Shown: positions 17,168-27,339, counted from the stretch's first letter. The stretch is 64,000 nucleotides of DNA from Arthrobacter sp. ERGS1:01 (GCF_001281315.1 NZ_CP012479.1:496001-560000); one strand, 5' to 3'. Program-made: numbers and translations. The notes: generated by a model from the sequence alone, not told the origin.

Positions 17168-20100
17168 ATGAGTCTTGAAGGTCTGCGCACAGCCCTTGCC
17201 GCCGATCCGCTGTTTGCCCGCGTGCGCAGCTATGCGGCCACCTCAACCGCCGAACGCAGCACCGACCTCGCCTTCAGCGCCCCGGCCGGCATGCGCCCGG
17301 TGCTCCTGGCCGAGATGGCCGACGGCCTGGCCGTGGCGGCCGACGGCGGCGCCGGGGTGGTCCTGGCCGTCACCGCCACGGGGCGCGAGGCCGAGGACAC
17401 CGTGGCCGCGCTGCGCTCCTTCCTGCCGGCCGACGCCGTGGCCGAATTCCCCAGCTGGGAGACCCTGCCGCATGAACGGCTGTCGCCGCGATCGGACACC
17501 GTGGGCCGCCGCCTGGCCGTGCTCCGCAGACTGGCACACCCGGAGCTCGACGCCGGTGGGCAGCTGCGCGTGGTGGTGGCACCCATCCGCGCCGTGGTGC
17601 AGCCGATCGTCGCCGGGCTCGGCGAGCTGGCGCCCGTGCATGTAAAGGTGGGGGAGGAGATCGGCTTCACCGAGCTCGTCAAGCAGCTGGCCGACGCCGC
17701 CTACGCCCGCGTGGACATGGTGACGCATCGCGGCGAATTCGCCGTCCGCGGCGGCATCCTGGACGTCTTCCCGCCCACCGAAAACCACCCCATCCGCATC
17801 GAGTTCTTTGGCGACGAGGTGGATGCGATGCGCTGGTTCTCCGTGGCCGACCAGCGCTCGCTGTCCTCCAAGGTCTCGACAAGCTCGACCACCGGCGGGA
17901 TCGCCCACCCCACCGAGCTGTACGCGCCGCCATGCCGGGAAATCCTGATCACGCCCACCGTCATGGGCCGCGCCGCCAAGCTGAAGAACAGCATGCCGGC
18001 AGCAGCCGCCATGCTGGAAAAGATCGCCGGCGGCATTGCCGTGGAGGGAATGGAATCCCTGGCTCCGGCGCTCGTGGACGGCATGGTGGCCCTGACCTCG
18101 CTGTTCCCCGCGGGCTCCGTGGCCGTGGTGCTGGAACCGGAAAAGGTCCGGGCCCGCGCGCACGACCTGGAGTCCACCAACGAGGAGTTCCTCGAGGCCG
18201 CCTGGTCCACGGCGTCCGACGGCGGCGACGCACCCCTTGACCTGGCCGGGCACGGCGTGGACCTGGCCGCCGCAAGCTTCAAGTCGCTGGCCGAGACCCG
18301 GGAGGCCGCCCTGGGAGACGAGGTGGCCTGGTGGTCCATCACCTCGCTGACCCAGGACGAGGAACTGCTCCCCGAGACGGACGTGGTGAACCTGCACGCC
18401 CGCGAACCGCGCGGCTACCGCGGCGACGTGGCCGAGATGATGGAATTCATCGGCTCCCGCGTGAAGGACCAGTGGCGCGTGGTGGTCGCCACCGAGGGTC
18501 CCGGCCCGGCCCAGCGCCTGGCCGAGCTGTTCCACGAAGCCAACATCCCGGCGTCGCGCGTGGACTCCCTGGATGCGGAGCCGCAGCCGGGCATCATCGA
18601 GGTGACCACGGCCGACGTCGGTCGCGGCTTCGTGCTCGACTCCCTCAAGCTGGGGCTGCTGACCGAGGCGGACCTGCTGGGCCGGGCGTCGGCGGTCTCC
18701 ACCAAGGACATGCGCAAGCTGCCCTCCAAACGGCGTAACGTGGTGGACCCGCTGCAACTGCGCGCCGGCGATTTCGTGGTCCACGAACAGCACGGCGTGG
18801 GCAAGTTCGTGGAGCTGATCCAGCGCAAGGTGGCCGGCGCCGGTGTTGGCGGGGCCGTCGGGCTGCGCGAATACCTGGTGCTCGAATATGCGCCGTCCAA
18901 GCGCGGCGCGCCCGGCGACAAGCTGTTCGTGCCCACGGACCAGCTGGACCAGGTGACGGCGTATGTGGGCGGCGACGCGCCCGTGCTCTCCAAGATGGGC
19001 GGCTCCGACTGGGCCGCCACCAAGAGCAAGGCCCGCAAGGCTGTCAAGGAAATCGCCGGGGAACTGATCCGGCTGTACTCCGCGCGCATGGCCTCCAAGG
19101 GGCACGCGTTTGGACCCGACACGCCCTGGCAGGCCGAGCTCGAGGAGGCATTCCCCTATGTGGAGACGCCCGACCAGCTCGTGGCGATCAACGAGGTCAA
19201 GGCGGACATGGAGAAGGAGGTCCCCATGGACCGGCTGATCTCCGGCGACGTGGGCTACGGCAAGACCGAGATCGCCGTGCGCGCCGCGTTCAAGGCCGTC
19301 CAGGACGGCAAGCAGGTGGCCGTGCTGGTGCCCACCACGCTGCTCGCCCAACAGCACTACGAGACGTTCAACGAACGCTTCTCCGGCTTCCCGGTCCGGG
19401 TGGCGCCGCTGTCGCGCTTCCAGACCGCCAAGGAATCCAAGGAGATCATGGAGGGCGTGCGCACCGGCTCCGTGGACGTGGTGATCGGCACGCACCGGCT
19501 CCTCTCCAAGGACTTCGGCTTCAAAGACCTGGGCCTGGTTATTGTCGATGAGGAGCAGCGCTTCGGTGTGGAACACAAGGAGGCGCTGAAGAAGATGCGC
19601 ACCAACGTGGACGTACTGGCCATGAGCGCCACGCCCATCCCGCGCACCCTGGAGATGTCCATGACGGGCATCCGCGAAACCTCAACCCTGGCCACCCCGC
19701 CGGAGGAACGCCACCCCGTGCTGACCTATGTGGGCGGCTACACGGACAAGCAGGTGGGCGCCGCCATCCGGCGCGAACTCATGCGCGAGGGCCAGGTGTT
19801 CTACGTCCACAACCGGGTCAAGTCCATTGAGCGCACGGCCGCGCACATCCAGCAGCTGGTCCCGGACGCCCGCGTGGCCGTGGCCCACGGGCAGATGAGC
19901 GAGTCCCGGCTGGAACAGATCATCGTGGACTTCTGGGAAAAGCGTTTCGACGTGTTGGTGTGCACCACCATCATCGAAACCGGCCTGGACATCTCCAACG
20001 CCAACACGCTCATCGTGGAACAGGCCAACAACTACGGCCTCTCCCAGCTGCACCAGCTGCGCGGGCGTGTGGGCCGCGGCCGTGAACGCGCCTATGCGTA

Positions 20101-20827
20101 CTTCCTGTACCCGGCCGACAAGCCGCTCGGCGAGGTGGCACTTGAACGCCTGAAGGCCGTGGCCGCGCACAACGAGCTCGGTGCCGGCATGGCGCTGGCC
20201 ATGAAGGACCTGGAAATTCGCGGCGCCGGCAACCTGCTGGGCGGCGAGCAGTCCGGCCACATCCAGGGAGTGGGCTTCGACCTGTACATCCGCCTGGTGG
20301 GCGAGGCCGTGGCCGAGTTCCGTGGCGGTGGCGAGGAGCGCGCCGCCGAGATGAAGATCGAGCTGCCCGTCAACGCCCACCTGCCGCATGACTACGTGCC
20401 GGGGGAGCGGCTGCGCCTGGAGGCCTACCGCAAGCTCGCCGCCGCCGTCACGATCGCCGAGATCGACGACGTCGTGGCCGAGCTGGTGGACCGGTACGGC
20501 GAGCTGCCGGCCGCCGCCGTGAACCTGATCGCCGTGGCCCGCTTCAAGGTCCATGCCCGTACCGCCGGGCTCTCGGACGTGGCGCTGCAGGGCAACTTCA
20601 TCAAGTTCGCCCCGGCGGACCTGCCGGAATCGAAGGTCATGAGGCTGAACCGCATGTACCCCGGCGCCATGGTGAAGCCCGCCCTGGACGCAATCCTGAT
20701 CCCCAAGCCCAAGACGGCCCGGATCGGCGGCCGCGACCTGGCCGACGCCGAGGTGCTCAGCTGGGCCGAGGGCGTGTTGGAGGCCATCTTCGACGTCGCC
20801 CCGGCCGCCGTGGCCACCCCCGCCTGA
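17168..20827 (+). CDS. mfd: Transcription-repair coupling factor Mfd
   Basis: The 1219-residue protein has the full Mfd layout. It has an N-terminal UvrB-like region, the RNA-polymerase-interaction (CarD-like) domain starting GDFVVHEQHGVGKFVE, then a RecG-like translocase. The translocase carries Walker A GDVGYGKTEIA, DEEQRFGV, motif III AMSATPIPRT and motif VI LRGRVGRGRE, followed by the C-terminal TRCF domain. Mfd removes RNA polymerase stalled at DNA damage and recruits UvrA. AAGGAG lies 12 nt before the ATG. A ten-residue stretch, KVSTSSTTGG, near residue 237 is encoded by a dispersed repeat and looks like an in-frame insertion between ADQRSLSS and IAHPTELYAPP; the protein is otherwise intact. 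Confidence 0.98.
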   Translation: MSLEGLRTALAADPLFARVRSYAATSTAERSTDLAFSAPAGMRPVLLAEMADGLAVAADGGAGVVLAVTATGREAEDTVAALRSFLPADAVAEFPSWETLPHERLSPRSDTVGRRLAVLRRLAHPELDAGGQLRVVVAPIRAVVQPIVAGLGELAPVHVKVGEEIGFTELVKQLADAAYARVDMVTHRGEFAVRGGILDVFPPTENHPIRIEFFGDEVDAMRWFSVADQRSLSSKVSTSSTTGGIAHPTELYAPPCREILITPTVMGRAAKLKNSMPAAAAMLEKIAGGIAVEGMESLAPALVDGMVALTSLFPAGSVAVVLEPEKVRARAHDLESTNEEFLEAAWSTASDGGDAPLDLAGHGVDLAAASFKSLAETREAALGDEVAWWSITSLTQDEELLPETDVVNLHAREPRGYRGDVAEMMEFIGSRVKDQWRVVVATEGPGPAQRLAELFHEANIPASRVDSLDAEPQPGIIEVTTADVGRGFVLDSLKLGLLTEADLLGRASAVSTKDMRKLPSKRRNVVDPLQLRAGDFVVHEQHGVGKFVELIQRKVAGAGVGGAVGLREYLVLEYAPSKRGAPGDKLFVPTDQLDQVTAYVGGDAPVLSKMGGSDWAATKSKARKAVKEIAGELIRLYSARMASKGHAFGPDTPWQAELEEAFPYVETPDQLVAINEVKADMEKEVPMDRLISGDVGYGKTEIAVRAAFKAVQDGKQVAVLVPTTLLAQQHYETFNERFSGFPVRVAPLSRFQTAKESKEIMEGVRTGSVDVVIGTHRLLSKDFGFKDLGLVIVDEEQRFGVEHKEALKKMRTNVDVLAMSATPIPRTLEMSMTGIRETSTLATPPEERHPVLTYVGGYTDKQVGAAIRRELMREGQVFYVHNRVKSIERTAAHIQQLVPDARVAVAHGQMSESRLEQIIVDFWEKRFDVLVCTTIIETGLDISNANTLIVEQANNYGLSQLHQLRGRVGRGRERAYAYFLYPADKPLGEVALERLKAVAAHNELGAGMALAMKDLEIRGAGNLLGGEQSGHIQGVGFDLYIRLVGEAVAEFRGGGEERAAEMKIELPVNAHLPHDYVPGERLRLEAYRKLAAAVTIAEIDDVVAELVDRYGELPAAAVNLIAVARFKVHARTAGLSDVALQGNFIKFAPADLPESKVMRLNRMYPGAMVKPALDAILIPKPKTARIGGRDLADAEVLSWAEGVLEAIFDVAPAAVATPA
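17872..17896. repeat. Dispersed repeat copy inside mfd
   Basis: GGTCTCGACAAGCTCGACCACCGG-type sequence lies in frame within mfd and encodes VSTSSTTGG. It matches the copies at 3513 and 55390 in the same orientation, and those at 24274 and 43768 in part. Confidence 0.7.
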
Positions 20828-20857
20828 GCCGGCCGGCACGCAAGGCGGCACAAACAC

Positions 20858-20911
20858 AAAAGGCCCGTCCCGGCGTCGAACCTGGAAGTTCGACGCCGGG
20901 ACGGGCCTTTT
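20858..20911. terminator. Bidirectional terminator between mfd and the 20923 gene
   Basis: A perfect 23-bp inverted repeat (arms 20858-20880 and 20889-20911, AAAAGGCCCGTCCCGGCGTC in the left arm) has an 8-nt loop. A-runs on one side and T-runs on the other give intrinsic terminators on both strands. Confidence 0.93.
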
Positions 20912-20922
20912 GCCTTAAGGAT

Positions 20923-21147
20923 TTACTCGCCGGCGGAGTTGGAGCGGCCGATCCAGGTCAACGGGATGACCAGGGAAAGGAAGCACAGTCCGATGCCGAT
21001 GATGCCGGGCATGAATGCCGCGTTGGCGCTGCCAATGTCCCAGAACGACATCGAGAAGATGCCGCCCAGGAACAAGGCGAAGAAGATCACGAACAAGATG
21101 ATGGTCTGCGTAAGGCTGTTCTCACGCTGGTAGCTGCCGTTGGACAC
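20923..21147 (-). CDS. Small two-helix membrane protein
   Basis: This 74-residue protein has two hydrophobic helices (IILFVIFFALFLGGIFSM and IIGIGLCFLSLVIPLTWI) joined by a short polar segment, with a Ser/Gln-rich N-terminus and a polar C-terminus. I do not recognise the family. AGGAGG lies shortly before the ATG (in the reverse complement of 21150-21156), so it is probably expressed. It lies between the mfd terminator and deoC on the minus strand and may be transcribed separately from deoC, which ends 83 bp upstream. Confidence 0.72.
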   Translation of the reverse strand: MSNGSYQRENSLTQTIILFVIFFALFLGGIFSMSFWDIGSANAAFMPGIIGIGLCFLSLVIPLTWIGRSNSAGE

Positions 21148-21230
21148 GGGTCCTCCTTACCCCACAAGCGGGGATTTGGGTGGGTGCACCGGGAATCGGC
21201 GCTCTTATCTACCCACGATCTTAGTACGGA

Positions 21231-21938
<708 letters not shown>

Positions 21939-21995
21939 TGGTGTGGCCTTCCTAGTGGGGTGAATCGTTCCCCCAATGGTGTCACATGCCCGCCG

Positions 21996-23135
21996 TCAGC
22001 TGCTCGCTGCGCGGAGGCGGTAGCCGCGCTTGACCACGGTTTCCACGATGGAGGGTTCGGGCAGGGCCGCCCGGAGCCGGCTGATGGTCATGTGGAGGGC
22101 ATGGTCGGACTCGGCCAGGCCCATGTCCGCTGCCAGTTCCGCGTGCGAGCGGACGGCGCCGCCGGCACCCATCAGGGCCCGCAGCAGCTGCAACGGTGCC
22201 GGAGCCAGCGGAATGTCGACGCCGTCGATCCGCAACGACTGCCCGCGCACCTCCAACAGGCCTCCCGCGCTCTCGGCCCGGAGCACGCCGGTCTGCTCCA
22301 GGTGCTCGCAGACCAGGCGGATCAGGGCTCCCATGCGGAACCGCTCCGGCACCAGCGGCGTGATCCCGGCGTGGATCAGCGGGGCGGCCGTGACGGGCCC
22401 GACGGCGGCGCAAAGCACCGTGCCCGGCCCGTCGCCGCGCAGGGCGGCCAGGAATTCCTCGCCGCGCCCCAGTTGGGCGGCCGCGCTCAGCACGGCGTCG
22501 ACGGCGGGGGCGCTGGTGAACGTCAGGACGTCCAGTTCCCGGCGGGCAACGGCATCGATGAGCTGCGGCAGCTTGTCCCCGTCCTCGGCGTTGACCCAAC
22601 GGTACGGGGTCACCGTCAACACCGTGGCTCCGGCGTCGCGCAGGCGTTGCAGGGACGCGACGTCGGTGTAGCCGTGGACCTGCACGGCCACGGTTTTGCC
22701 GGCCACCCCGGCGGCGATGACCAGGCCGGTGAGCGTCGCGGTGGTCTCGTCGGAGCTAATGCCGACGTCGTCCAGCCCGGCGGCCCGGACGGCGCCGCGC
22801 GCCTTGGGCCCGCGCACGAAGATCTCCGCTCCCGCCAGCACCGACAGCAACTCCTCGCCCTGGCCCGCTGCGTCGGCGGCCTCGCACCAGCGCCGCATCC
22901 CATAAGCGGTGGTCACCATGACGATGTCAGGGGCGGCCGCAATGACGGCGGCCGTCTCGTCGCGCAGCACGGTGTCATCCGCGACGGGGGCGATCTTCAG
23001 TGCCGGGGCATGGAGCACCTGGGCGCCGCGGCGTTCCAGCGCCTCGATCAGGTCCCCGGCGCGGCGGTGGGCCGTGACGCCGATCCGGAATCCGTGCAAC
23101 GGCTGGGCGGGGGTGGTCCCGGTGGGATCGTTCAT
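21996..23135 (-). CDS. hemD: Uroporphyrinogen-III synthase fused to a winged-helix domain
   Basis: The 379-residue protein has an N-terminal HemD domain (about residues 12-270; GFRIGVTAHRRAGDLIEALE, VTTAYGMRRW, FTSAPAVDAVL) that cyclises hydroxymethylbilane to uroporphyrinogen III. It continues into a C-terminal OmpR-like winged helix (about 285-379; LRALMGAGGAVRSHAELAAD, HMTISRLRAAL, VVKRGYRL). Such fusions are known in actinobacteria next to nitrite reductase genes. The ATG at 23135 has GAAGGAG upstream; a longer frame overlaps cobA. It follows cobA by 8 bp and nirB by two genes. It could supply siroheme precursor, act as a regulator, or both; HemD catalysis is not shown by the sequence alone. 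Confidence 0.9.
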   Translation of the reverse strand: MNDPTGTTPAQPLHGFRIGVTAHRRAGDLIEALERRGAQVLHAPALKIAPVADDTVLRDETAAVIAAAPDIVMVTTAYGMRRWCEAADAAGQGEELLSVLAGAEIFVRGPKARGAVRAAGLDDVGISSDETTATLTGLVIAAGVAGKTVAVQVHGYTDVASLQRLRDAGATVLTVTPYRWVNAEDGDKLPQLIDAVARRELDVLTFTSAPAVDAVLSAAAQLGRGEEFLAALRGDGPGTVLCAAVGPVTAAPLIHAGITPLVPERFRMGALIRLVCEHLEQTGVLRAESAGGLLEVRGQSLRIDGVDIPLAPAPLQLLRALMGAGGAVRSHAELAADMGLAESDHALHMTISRLRAALPEPSIVETVVKRGYRLRAASS

Positions 23136-23143
23136 GGGCTCCT

Positions 23144-23920
23144 TCAAGCTGACTGCAACCGTGCATCCGTCAGGAAGTCGGCGGCCGCCAAGCCGTTCGC
23201 TCCGGCCACGGACACCACGTCCCCGATGACGATGACCGCGGGGTTGCGGCACGACGCGGATGCGTTGACAATGCTACCGAGGGTGGCCGTGGTGGTGCGC
23301 TGTGAGTGGCTGAATCCACGTTCAACAACGGCCACCGGCGTAACATTCGTCAGCCCGGCAAGGCGCAGGCCGGCCACGAGGGACGGCAGGGTGCCGATGC
23401 CCATGAGCACCACGATGGTCCCGCCCAGTCCGGCCAGGTGCGTGAATTCACTGGTAGTCAGCGGGGCGTGGCCGGAAACCACCGTGAACAGGTGGCTGAC
23501 GTTGCGGTGCGTCACGGGGATGCCGGCCGCGCCCGGGACGGCGATGGCGCTGGAGATTCCGGGGACCACCGTGACGGCGATGCCCGCGGCCACGGCGGCG
23601 GCCATCTCCTCACCGCCCCGGCCAAACACGAACGGGTCCCCGCCCTTCAGCCGCACCACGTGCAGCCCGGCCCGGGCGCCGTCGATCATCCGGGCCGTGA
23701 TGTCCTCCTGGGCCACCTTGTGATGCCCCGGCGTCTTGCCCACATCCACGAACGTGGCCCGCGGAGCCAGCTGCGCGAGGTCCTCGGTGGGCCCGAGCCG
23801 GTCGAAATAGACCACGTCGGCCGCGGCCAGTGCCCGGGCAGCCCGGACCGTGAGCAGGTCGGCGGGGCCGGGGCCGCCGCCCACCAGGGTGATGTGTCCC
23901 GTGCGTCGTTCGCGTGCCAT
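23144..23920 (-). CDS. cobA: Uroporphyrinogen-III C-methyltransferase (SUMT)
   Basis: The 258-residue enzyme makes precorrin-2 by two SAM-dependent methylations, the first step of siroheme and cobalamin synthesis. Signatures are VGGGPGPADLLTVRA near the start, VVRLKGGDPFVFGRGGEE in the middle and VPGISSA. No oxidase/chelatase (CysG N-terminal) domain is attached, so precorrin-2 must be converted to siroheme by another protein. The gene is 11 bp after nirB and 8 bp before the HemD fusion, so it probably makes siroheme for NirB. Confidence 0.95.
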   Translation of the reverse strand: MARERRTGHITLVGGGPGPADLLTVRAARALAAADVVYFDRLGPTEDLAQLAPRATFVDVGKTPGHHKVAQEDITARMIDGARAGLHVVRLKGGDPFVFGRGGEEMAAAVAAGIAVTVVPGISSAIAVPGAAGIPVTHRNVSHLFTVVSGHAPLTTSEFTHLAGLGGTIVVLMGIGTLPSLVAGLRLAGLTNVTPVAVVERGFSHSQRTTTATLGSIVNASASCRNPAVIVIGDVVSVAGANGLAAADFLTDARLQSA

Positions 23921-23931
23921 GGTGCCCGCCT

Positions 23932-26670
23932 TCAATTGTTGCCGGCGTCCGCGCCGCGGACGGGAATGTGGGTGGCGATCAGGACCGGTCCGGGCGCCTG
24001 GCCTTCGGAGGATTGGCCGAGGCCGGTCTTCTCGGCGTCCGTGGCGGGCCGGATCTGGCCGCGTTCGGGGACGAAGGTGATCGAGTCGTCGGCCACCTCC
24101 GGGGCGTTGACGAAGGAGCGGAAGCGGCGCAGACGTTCCGGATCGGCCAAGGTGGCGGCCCATTCGTCCTCATAGTTGTCCACATGGGCCGCCATGGCGG
24201 CCTCCAGATCCGCCGCGATGCCCAGGGAATCACGGACCACCACGTCGCGCAGGTGCTCCAGCCCGCCGGCCCCTCCTGAGCCTGTCGAAGGGTCGAGCTC
24301 CTCCTGCCAGCGGGCCGTGCGCTGCAGCCGGTCGGCCGTGCGGATGTAGTACATCAGGTAGCGGTCGATGTAGCTGATCAGTGTGGCGTCGTCGAGGTCC
24401 TGGGCCAGCAGCTGCGCGTGCGCCGGAGTAGCCCCGCCGTTGCCGCCAACGTAGAGGTTCCAGCCGTCCGCGGTGGCGATGACGCCCACGTCCTTGCCGC
24501 GCGCCTCGGCACATTCGCGGGCGCAACCGGAGACGCCGAGCTTGATCTTGTGCGGGCTGCGCAGGCCCCGGTACCTCAGCTCCAGCTGGATCGCCATGGC
24601 CACCGAATCCTGGACGCCAAAGCGGCACCAGGTGGAGCCGACGCAGGATTTCACGGTGCGCAGCGACTTCCCGTAGGCCTGGCCGGACTCCATGCCGGCG
24701 TCGATGAGGATCTTCCAGATCTGTGGCAGCTGCTCCAACCGGGCGCCGAACAGATCGATCCGCTGGCCGCCGGTGATCTTCGTGTACAGGCCGAATTCCT
24801 GGGCGACCGCGGCGATCACGGCCAGTTTGTCCGGGGTGATCTCTCCGCCGGGGATGCGCGGGACCACGGAGTAGCTGCCGTCCTTTTGCATATTGGCCAG
24901 GGCGCGGTCGTTGGTGTCCTGCAACGTGCCGCGGCCGTCGTCCAGCACGTAGGCACTGTTCTGGCTGGCCAGGATGTTGGCCACCGTGGGCTTGCAAATG
25001 TCGCAGCCGCGGCCCTCCCTGGCCGTTTCATCGACGCCGAAGCGGGCCAGGATCTCGGGGAAGCTGCCCAGTTCCAGGGCGCGCACCGCCTCGAAGAGCT
25101 CCGGGCGGGACATCGCGAAGTGCTCGCACAGGGCCTTGGAGACGGCGATCCCGGACTTGGCCAGCTCACCCTCCATGACCTTCTTCAGCAGGGGCACGCA
25201 GGAGCCGCATTGGGTGCCGGCGCGGGTGCACGCCTTCAACCCGGGCAGGTCCTGGACCGGTGCGGCGCCGTCGCAGCTGCCGCAGCCGTTGACGGCGTCG
25301 CGGATGCTGCCGGCGGTGACGTTGTTGCATGAGCACAGGATGGCGTCGTCGGGAAGTTCGACGGCGGGCGCGTCCCCTCCGCCGGCGGCCGTCAGGAACG
25401 CGCCCGGCTCGCCCGGCAGCTCCCGGCCCAGGAGCGGGCGCAGGCTCGTGTACGGGGTGGCGTCGCCGACGAAGATGCCGCCCAGCAGGGTTTTCGCGTC
25501 CGGGCTCGTCACGATCTTTTGGTAGACGCCGCGGGCGGGGTCGGCGTACACCACCTCAAGGCTGTCTTCCGTGCGGGCAAAGGCGTCGCCGAAGCTGGCC
25601 ACGTCGACGCCGGAGAGCTTGAGCTTGGTGGCCGTGTCAAAGCCCGGGAACGTGGCCGTGCCGCCGTGCAACCGGTCCGCCACAATCTCCGCCATCGTGT
25701 TGGCGGGGGCCACCAGGCCCAGGCACATGCCGTCGAAGTTGGCAACTTCGCCGATGGCCCAGACGTGTGGGACCGTGGTGGCGCAGCCGTCCGTGATGGC
25801 CACGCCGCCGCGGGGGCCCAGTTCGAAGCCGTGCAGGGCGGCGCCGTCGTCCCCGCGGGCCAGTTCGTCGCGCGGGCGGATCCCGATGGCGGCCACCACC
25901 AGGTCGGCGTCCAGTACGGCGCCGTCGGCCATGATCACCCCGGTGACCTGGCCGGCGTCATCCGTGCGGATACCGGCCGGGTACACGCCGGTTGCGGCGG
26001 CCATGCCCTTGGCGGCGACCAGCCGGCCCAGGGCCTGGCCGGCGCCCTCGTCGAGTTGGGCGTTCATGAGCCAGTTGCCGCCGTTGATGACCACGGCTGC
26101 CGCGCCGAGCGTGATCAGGCCGGCCGCGGCCTCGAGCCCAAGCAAGCCGCCGCCAATGACGGCGGCGTTCACGGGGCGGCCCAGTTTTTCGCCCAGTCTT
26201 GCCACTTGAGCGTTCAGGGCCCACACGTCGTCCAGGGTGCGGTAGACATGGGTGTGTTCGGCGCCCGGGATGGGCAGCCTGGCGGCGTCTGATCCGGTGG
26301 CCAGCACCAGCTCGTCATATGGGAAGCGGATGGGGCCGCCGTCCGCCGTGGCCAGGACGGTGCGGTTGGCCGGGTCGATGCCCGTGACGGCGGTGCCGCG
26401 GACCAGGGAGATGGAGGGGTGCTCCCACAGCGCCGGATCGCCCAGCGTGAGGTCAGTGCCTGCGTCCGCCAGGGCCCGGCTCAGCGCCACGCGATCGTAG
26501 GGGGCGTGGGCCTCCTCGGTGAGCACCGTCAGCTGCCAGCCGGCGAGCCCGCGGGCGTGCATGGCCTCGACGAAGCGGTGCGCCGCGGGCCCGCCGCCGG
26601 CCACCACGATCCGGCGCACCGCCGTGGTATCGTCCTGGAAAATTCCGTCCTTGCTGGGTGCCTGGTTCAT
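23932..26670 (-). CDS. nirB: Assimilatory nitrite reductase large subunit NirB
   Basis: The 912-residue protein reduces nitrite to ammonium with NADH. In order it has an FAD domain (VVAGGGPAAHRF), an NAD-binding domain (VIGGGLLGLEAAAGL), a BFD-like [2Fe-2S] region (CSCNNVTAGSIRDAV and later CGSC), and the siroheme/[4Fe-4S] reductase with the four Cys in KSCVGSTWCRFG and GCARECAEA. Near residue 790 a short DPSTGSGGAGG insertion corresponds to a dispersed DNA repeat at 24274; it lies near the C-terminus, away from the cofactor Cys. The ATG at 26670 is preferred over an upstream start with no homology. It is divergent from nirD and precedes cobA and the HemD fusion. Confidence 0.96.
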   Translation of the reverse strand: MNQAPSKDGIFQDDTTAVRRIVVAGGGPAAHRFVEAMHARGLAGWQLTVLTEEAHAPYDRVALSRALADAGTDLTLGDPALWEHPSISLVRGTAVTGIDPANRTVLATADGGPIRFPYDELVLATGSDAARLPIPGAEHTHVYRTLDDVWALNAQVARLGEKLGRPVNAAVIGGGLLGLEAAAGLITLGAAAVVINGGNWLMNAQLDEGAGQALGRLVAAKGMAAATGVYPAGIRTDDAGQVTGVIMADGAVLDADLVVAAIGIRPRDELARGDDGAALHGFELGPRGGVAITDGCATTVPHVWAIGEVANFDGMCLGLVAPANTMAEIVADRLHGGTATFPGFDTATKLKLSGVDVASFGDAFARTEDSLEVVYADPARGVYQKIVTSPDAKTLLGGIFVGDATPYTSLRPLLGRELPGEPGAFLTAAGGGDAPAVELPDDAILCSCNNVTAGSIRDAVNGCGSCDGAAPVQDLPGLKACTRAGTQCGSCVPLLKKVMEGELAKSGIAVSKALCEHFAMSRPELFEAVRALELGSFPEILARFGVDETAREGRGCDICKPTVANILASQNSAYVLDDGRGTLQDTNDRALANMQKDGSYSVVPRIPGGEITPDKLAVIAAVAQEFGLYTKITGGQRIDLFGARLEQLPQIWKILIDAGMESGQAYGKSLRTVKSCVGSTWCRFGVQDSVAMAIQLELRYRGLRSPHKIKLGVSGCARECAEARGKDVGVIATADGWNLYVGGNGGATPAHAQLLAQDLDDATLISYIDRYLMYYIRTADRLQRTARWQEELDPSTGSGGAGGLEHLRDVVVRDSLGIAADLEAAMAAHVDNYEDEWAATLADPERLRRFRSFVNAPEVADDSITFVPERGQIRPATDAEKTGLGQSSEGQAPGPVLIATHIPVRGADAGNN
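24270..24300. repeat. Dispersed repeat copy inside nirB
   Basis: CCTGAGCCTGTCGAAGGGTC is the inverse orientation of the TCGACAGGCTCGACC-type repeat. It encodes the STGSGG segment of NirB and appears to be an in-frame insertion. Confidence 0.6.
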
Positions 26671-26747
26671 GCCGTGGCCTTCCGCTTGGTTGGCCCATCC
26701 GGGCGCCAACGTGTGCTTCCATGCTATGAATCCGGGATTGCCCCGCC

Positions 26748-26774
26748 GTTTCGCTCGTGTAACGGGCGTTTAAC
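26748..26774. promoter_or_regulatory. GlnR-like box in the nirB/nirD divergent promoter
   Basis: The sequence reads GTTTC, 6 nt, GTAAC, 6 nt, TTAAC. This 11-bp periodicity of GTTTC/GTnAC half-sites is the inverse form of the actinobacterial GlnR consensus (GTnAC-n6-GAAAC). It lies between nirB (start 26670) and nirD (start 26926), where nitrogen control would be expected. The regulator is inferred. Confidence 0.5.
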
Positions 26775-26925
26775 ATCTGCCTCGCGGCTGCCCGGAACCA
26801 CCGGTGATACGGGATTTACCGGCCCGACACATTCGGGGCGGGCCGGGGAAACACGCCGCCCCTAGCGTGGGTGCCACGCAGTTGTGCCACGGCTGCGGGG
26901 AACTCAGGCAACGGAAGGAACCCTC

Positions 26926-27339
26926 ATGGACAAGCTCACTGGCTCAGCCACTGGCACAGTCGCGGAGACGCCGGGCAGCGGACGCCGCGAGCGTGGAACC
27001 GCCGCCGGCCACCCTGCGGCGCAGTGGTTCCGAGTCTGCCGGCTCGCCGAGTTGGACGACTCCTGGGGTGAGGCGGCGCTCATCAACGGGCGCCAGGTGG
27101 CCCTGTTCCGGGTGGGTGCGGACGCCGTTTTCGCCGTCGCCCAGGCCGACCCGGCCACTCGCGCACACGTCATGGCCCGGGGCCTGGTGGGCACGCGGGG
27201 GCGCACCCACACCATCGCGTCACCGCTCCACAAGGAGGTCTACAGCCTGGCGACGGGTGAGTGCTTCGGGCGCCCGGACCTGCGCCTGGGCACCTACCCG
27301 GTGCGCCTGGTCGAAGGCATGGTGGAGGTGGCCCTCTAG
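26926..27339 (+). CDS. nirD: Nitrite reductase small subunit NirD
   Basis: The 137-residue protein is a Rieske-fold NirD (RVCRLAELDDSWGEAALI...VALFRVGADAVFAV...SPLHKEVYSLATGECFGRPDLRLGTYPVRL). As in other NirD proteins, the Rieske Cys-His ligands are missing, so it carries no cluster and acts as a structural partner of NirB. The N-terminal 40 residues are low in complexity. GAAGGA precedes the ATG at 26926. The gene is transcribed away from nirB, whereas many bacteria have nirB and nirD in tandem. Confidence 0.93.
   Translation: MDKLTGSATGTVAETPGSGRRERGTAAGHPAAQWFRVCRLAELDDSWGEAALINGRQVALFRVGADAVFAVAQADPATRAHVMARGLVGTRGRTHTIASPLHKEVYSLATGECFGRPDLRLGTYPVRLVEGMVEVAL

Noticed and set aside
17243..19576. 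Long minus-strand frame of 777 codons opposite mfd
   Set aside because: It is the antisense shadow of a highly conserved gene; its His/Gly/Val-rich translation has no motif.
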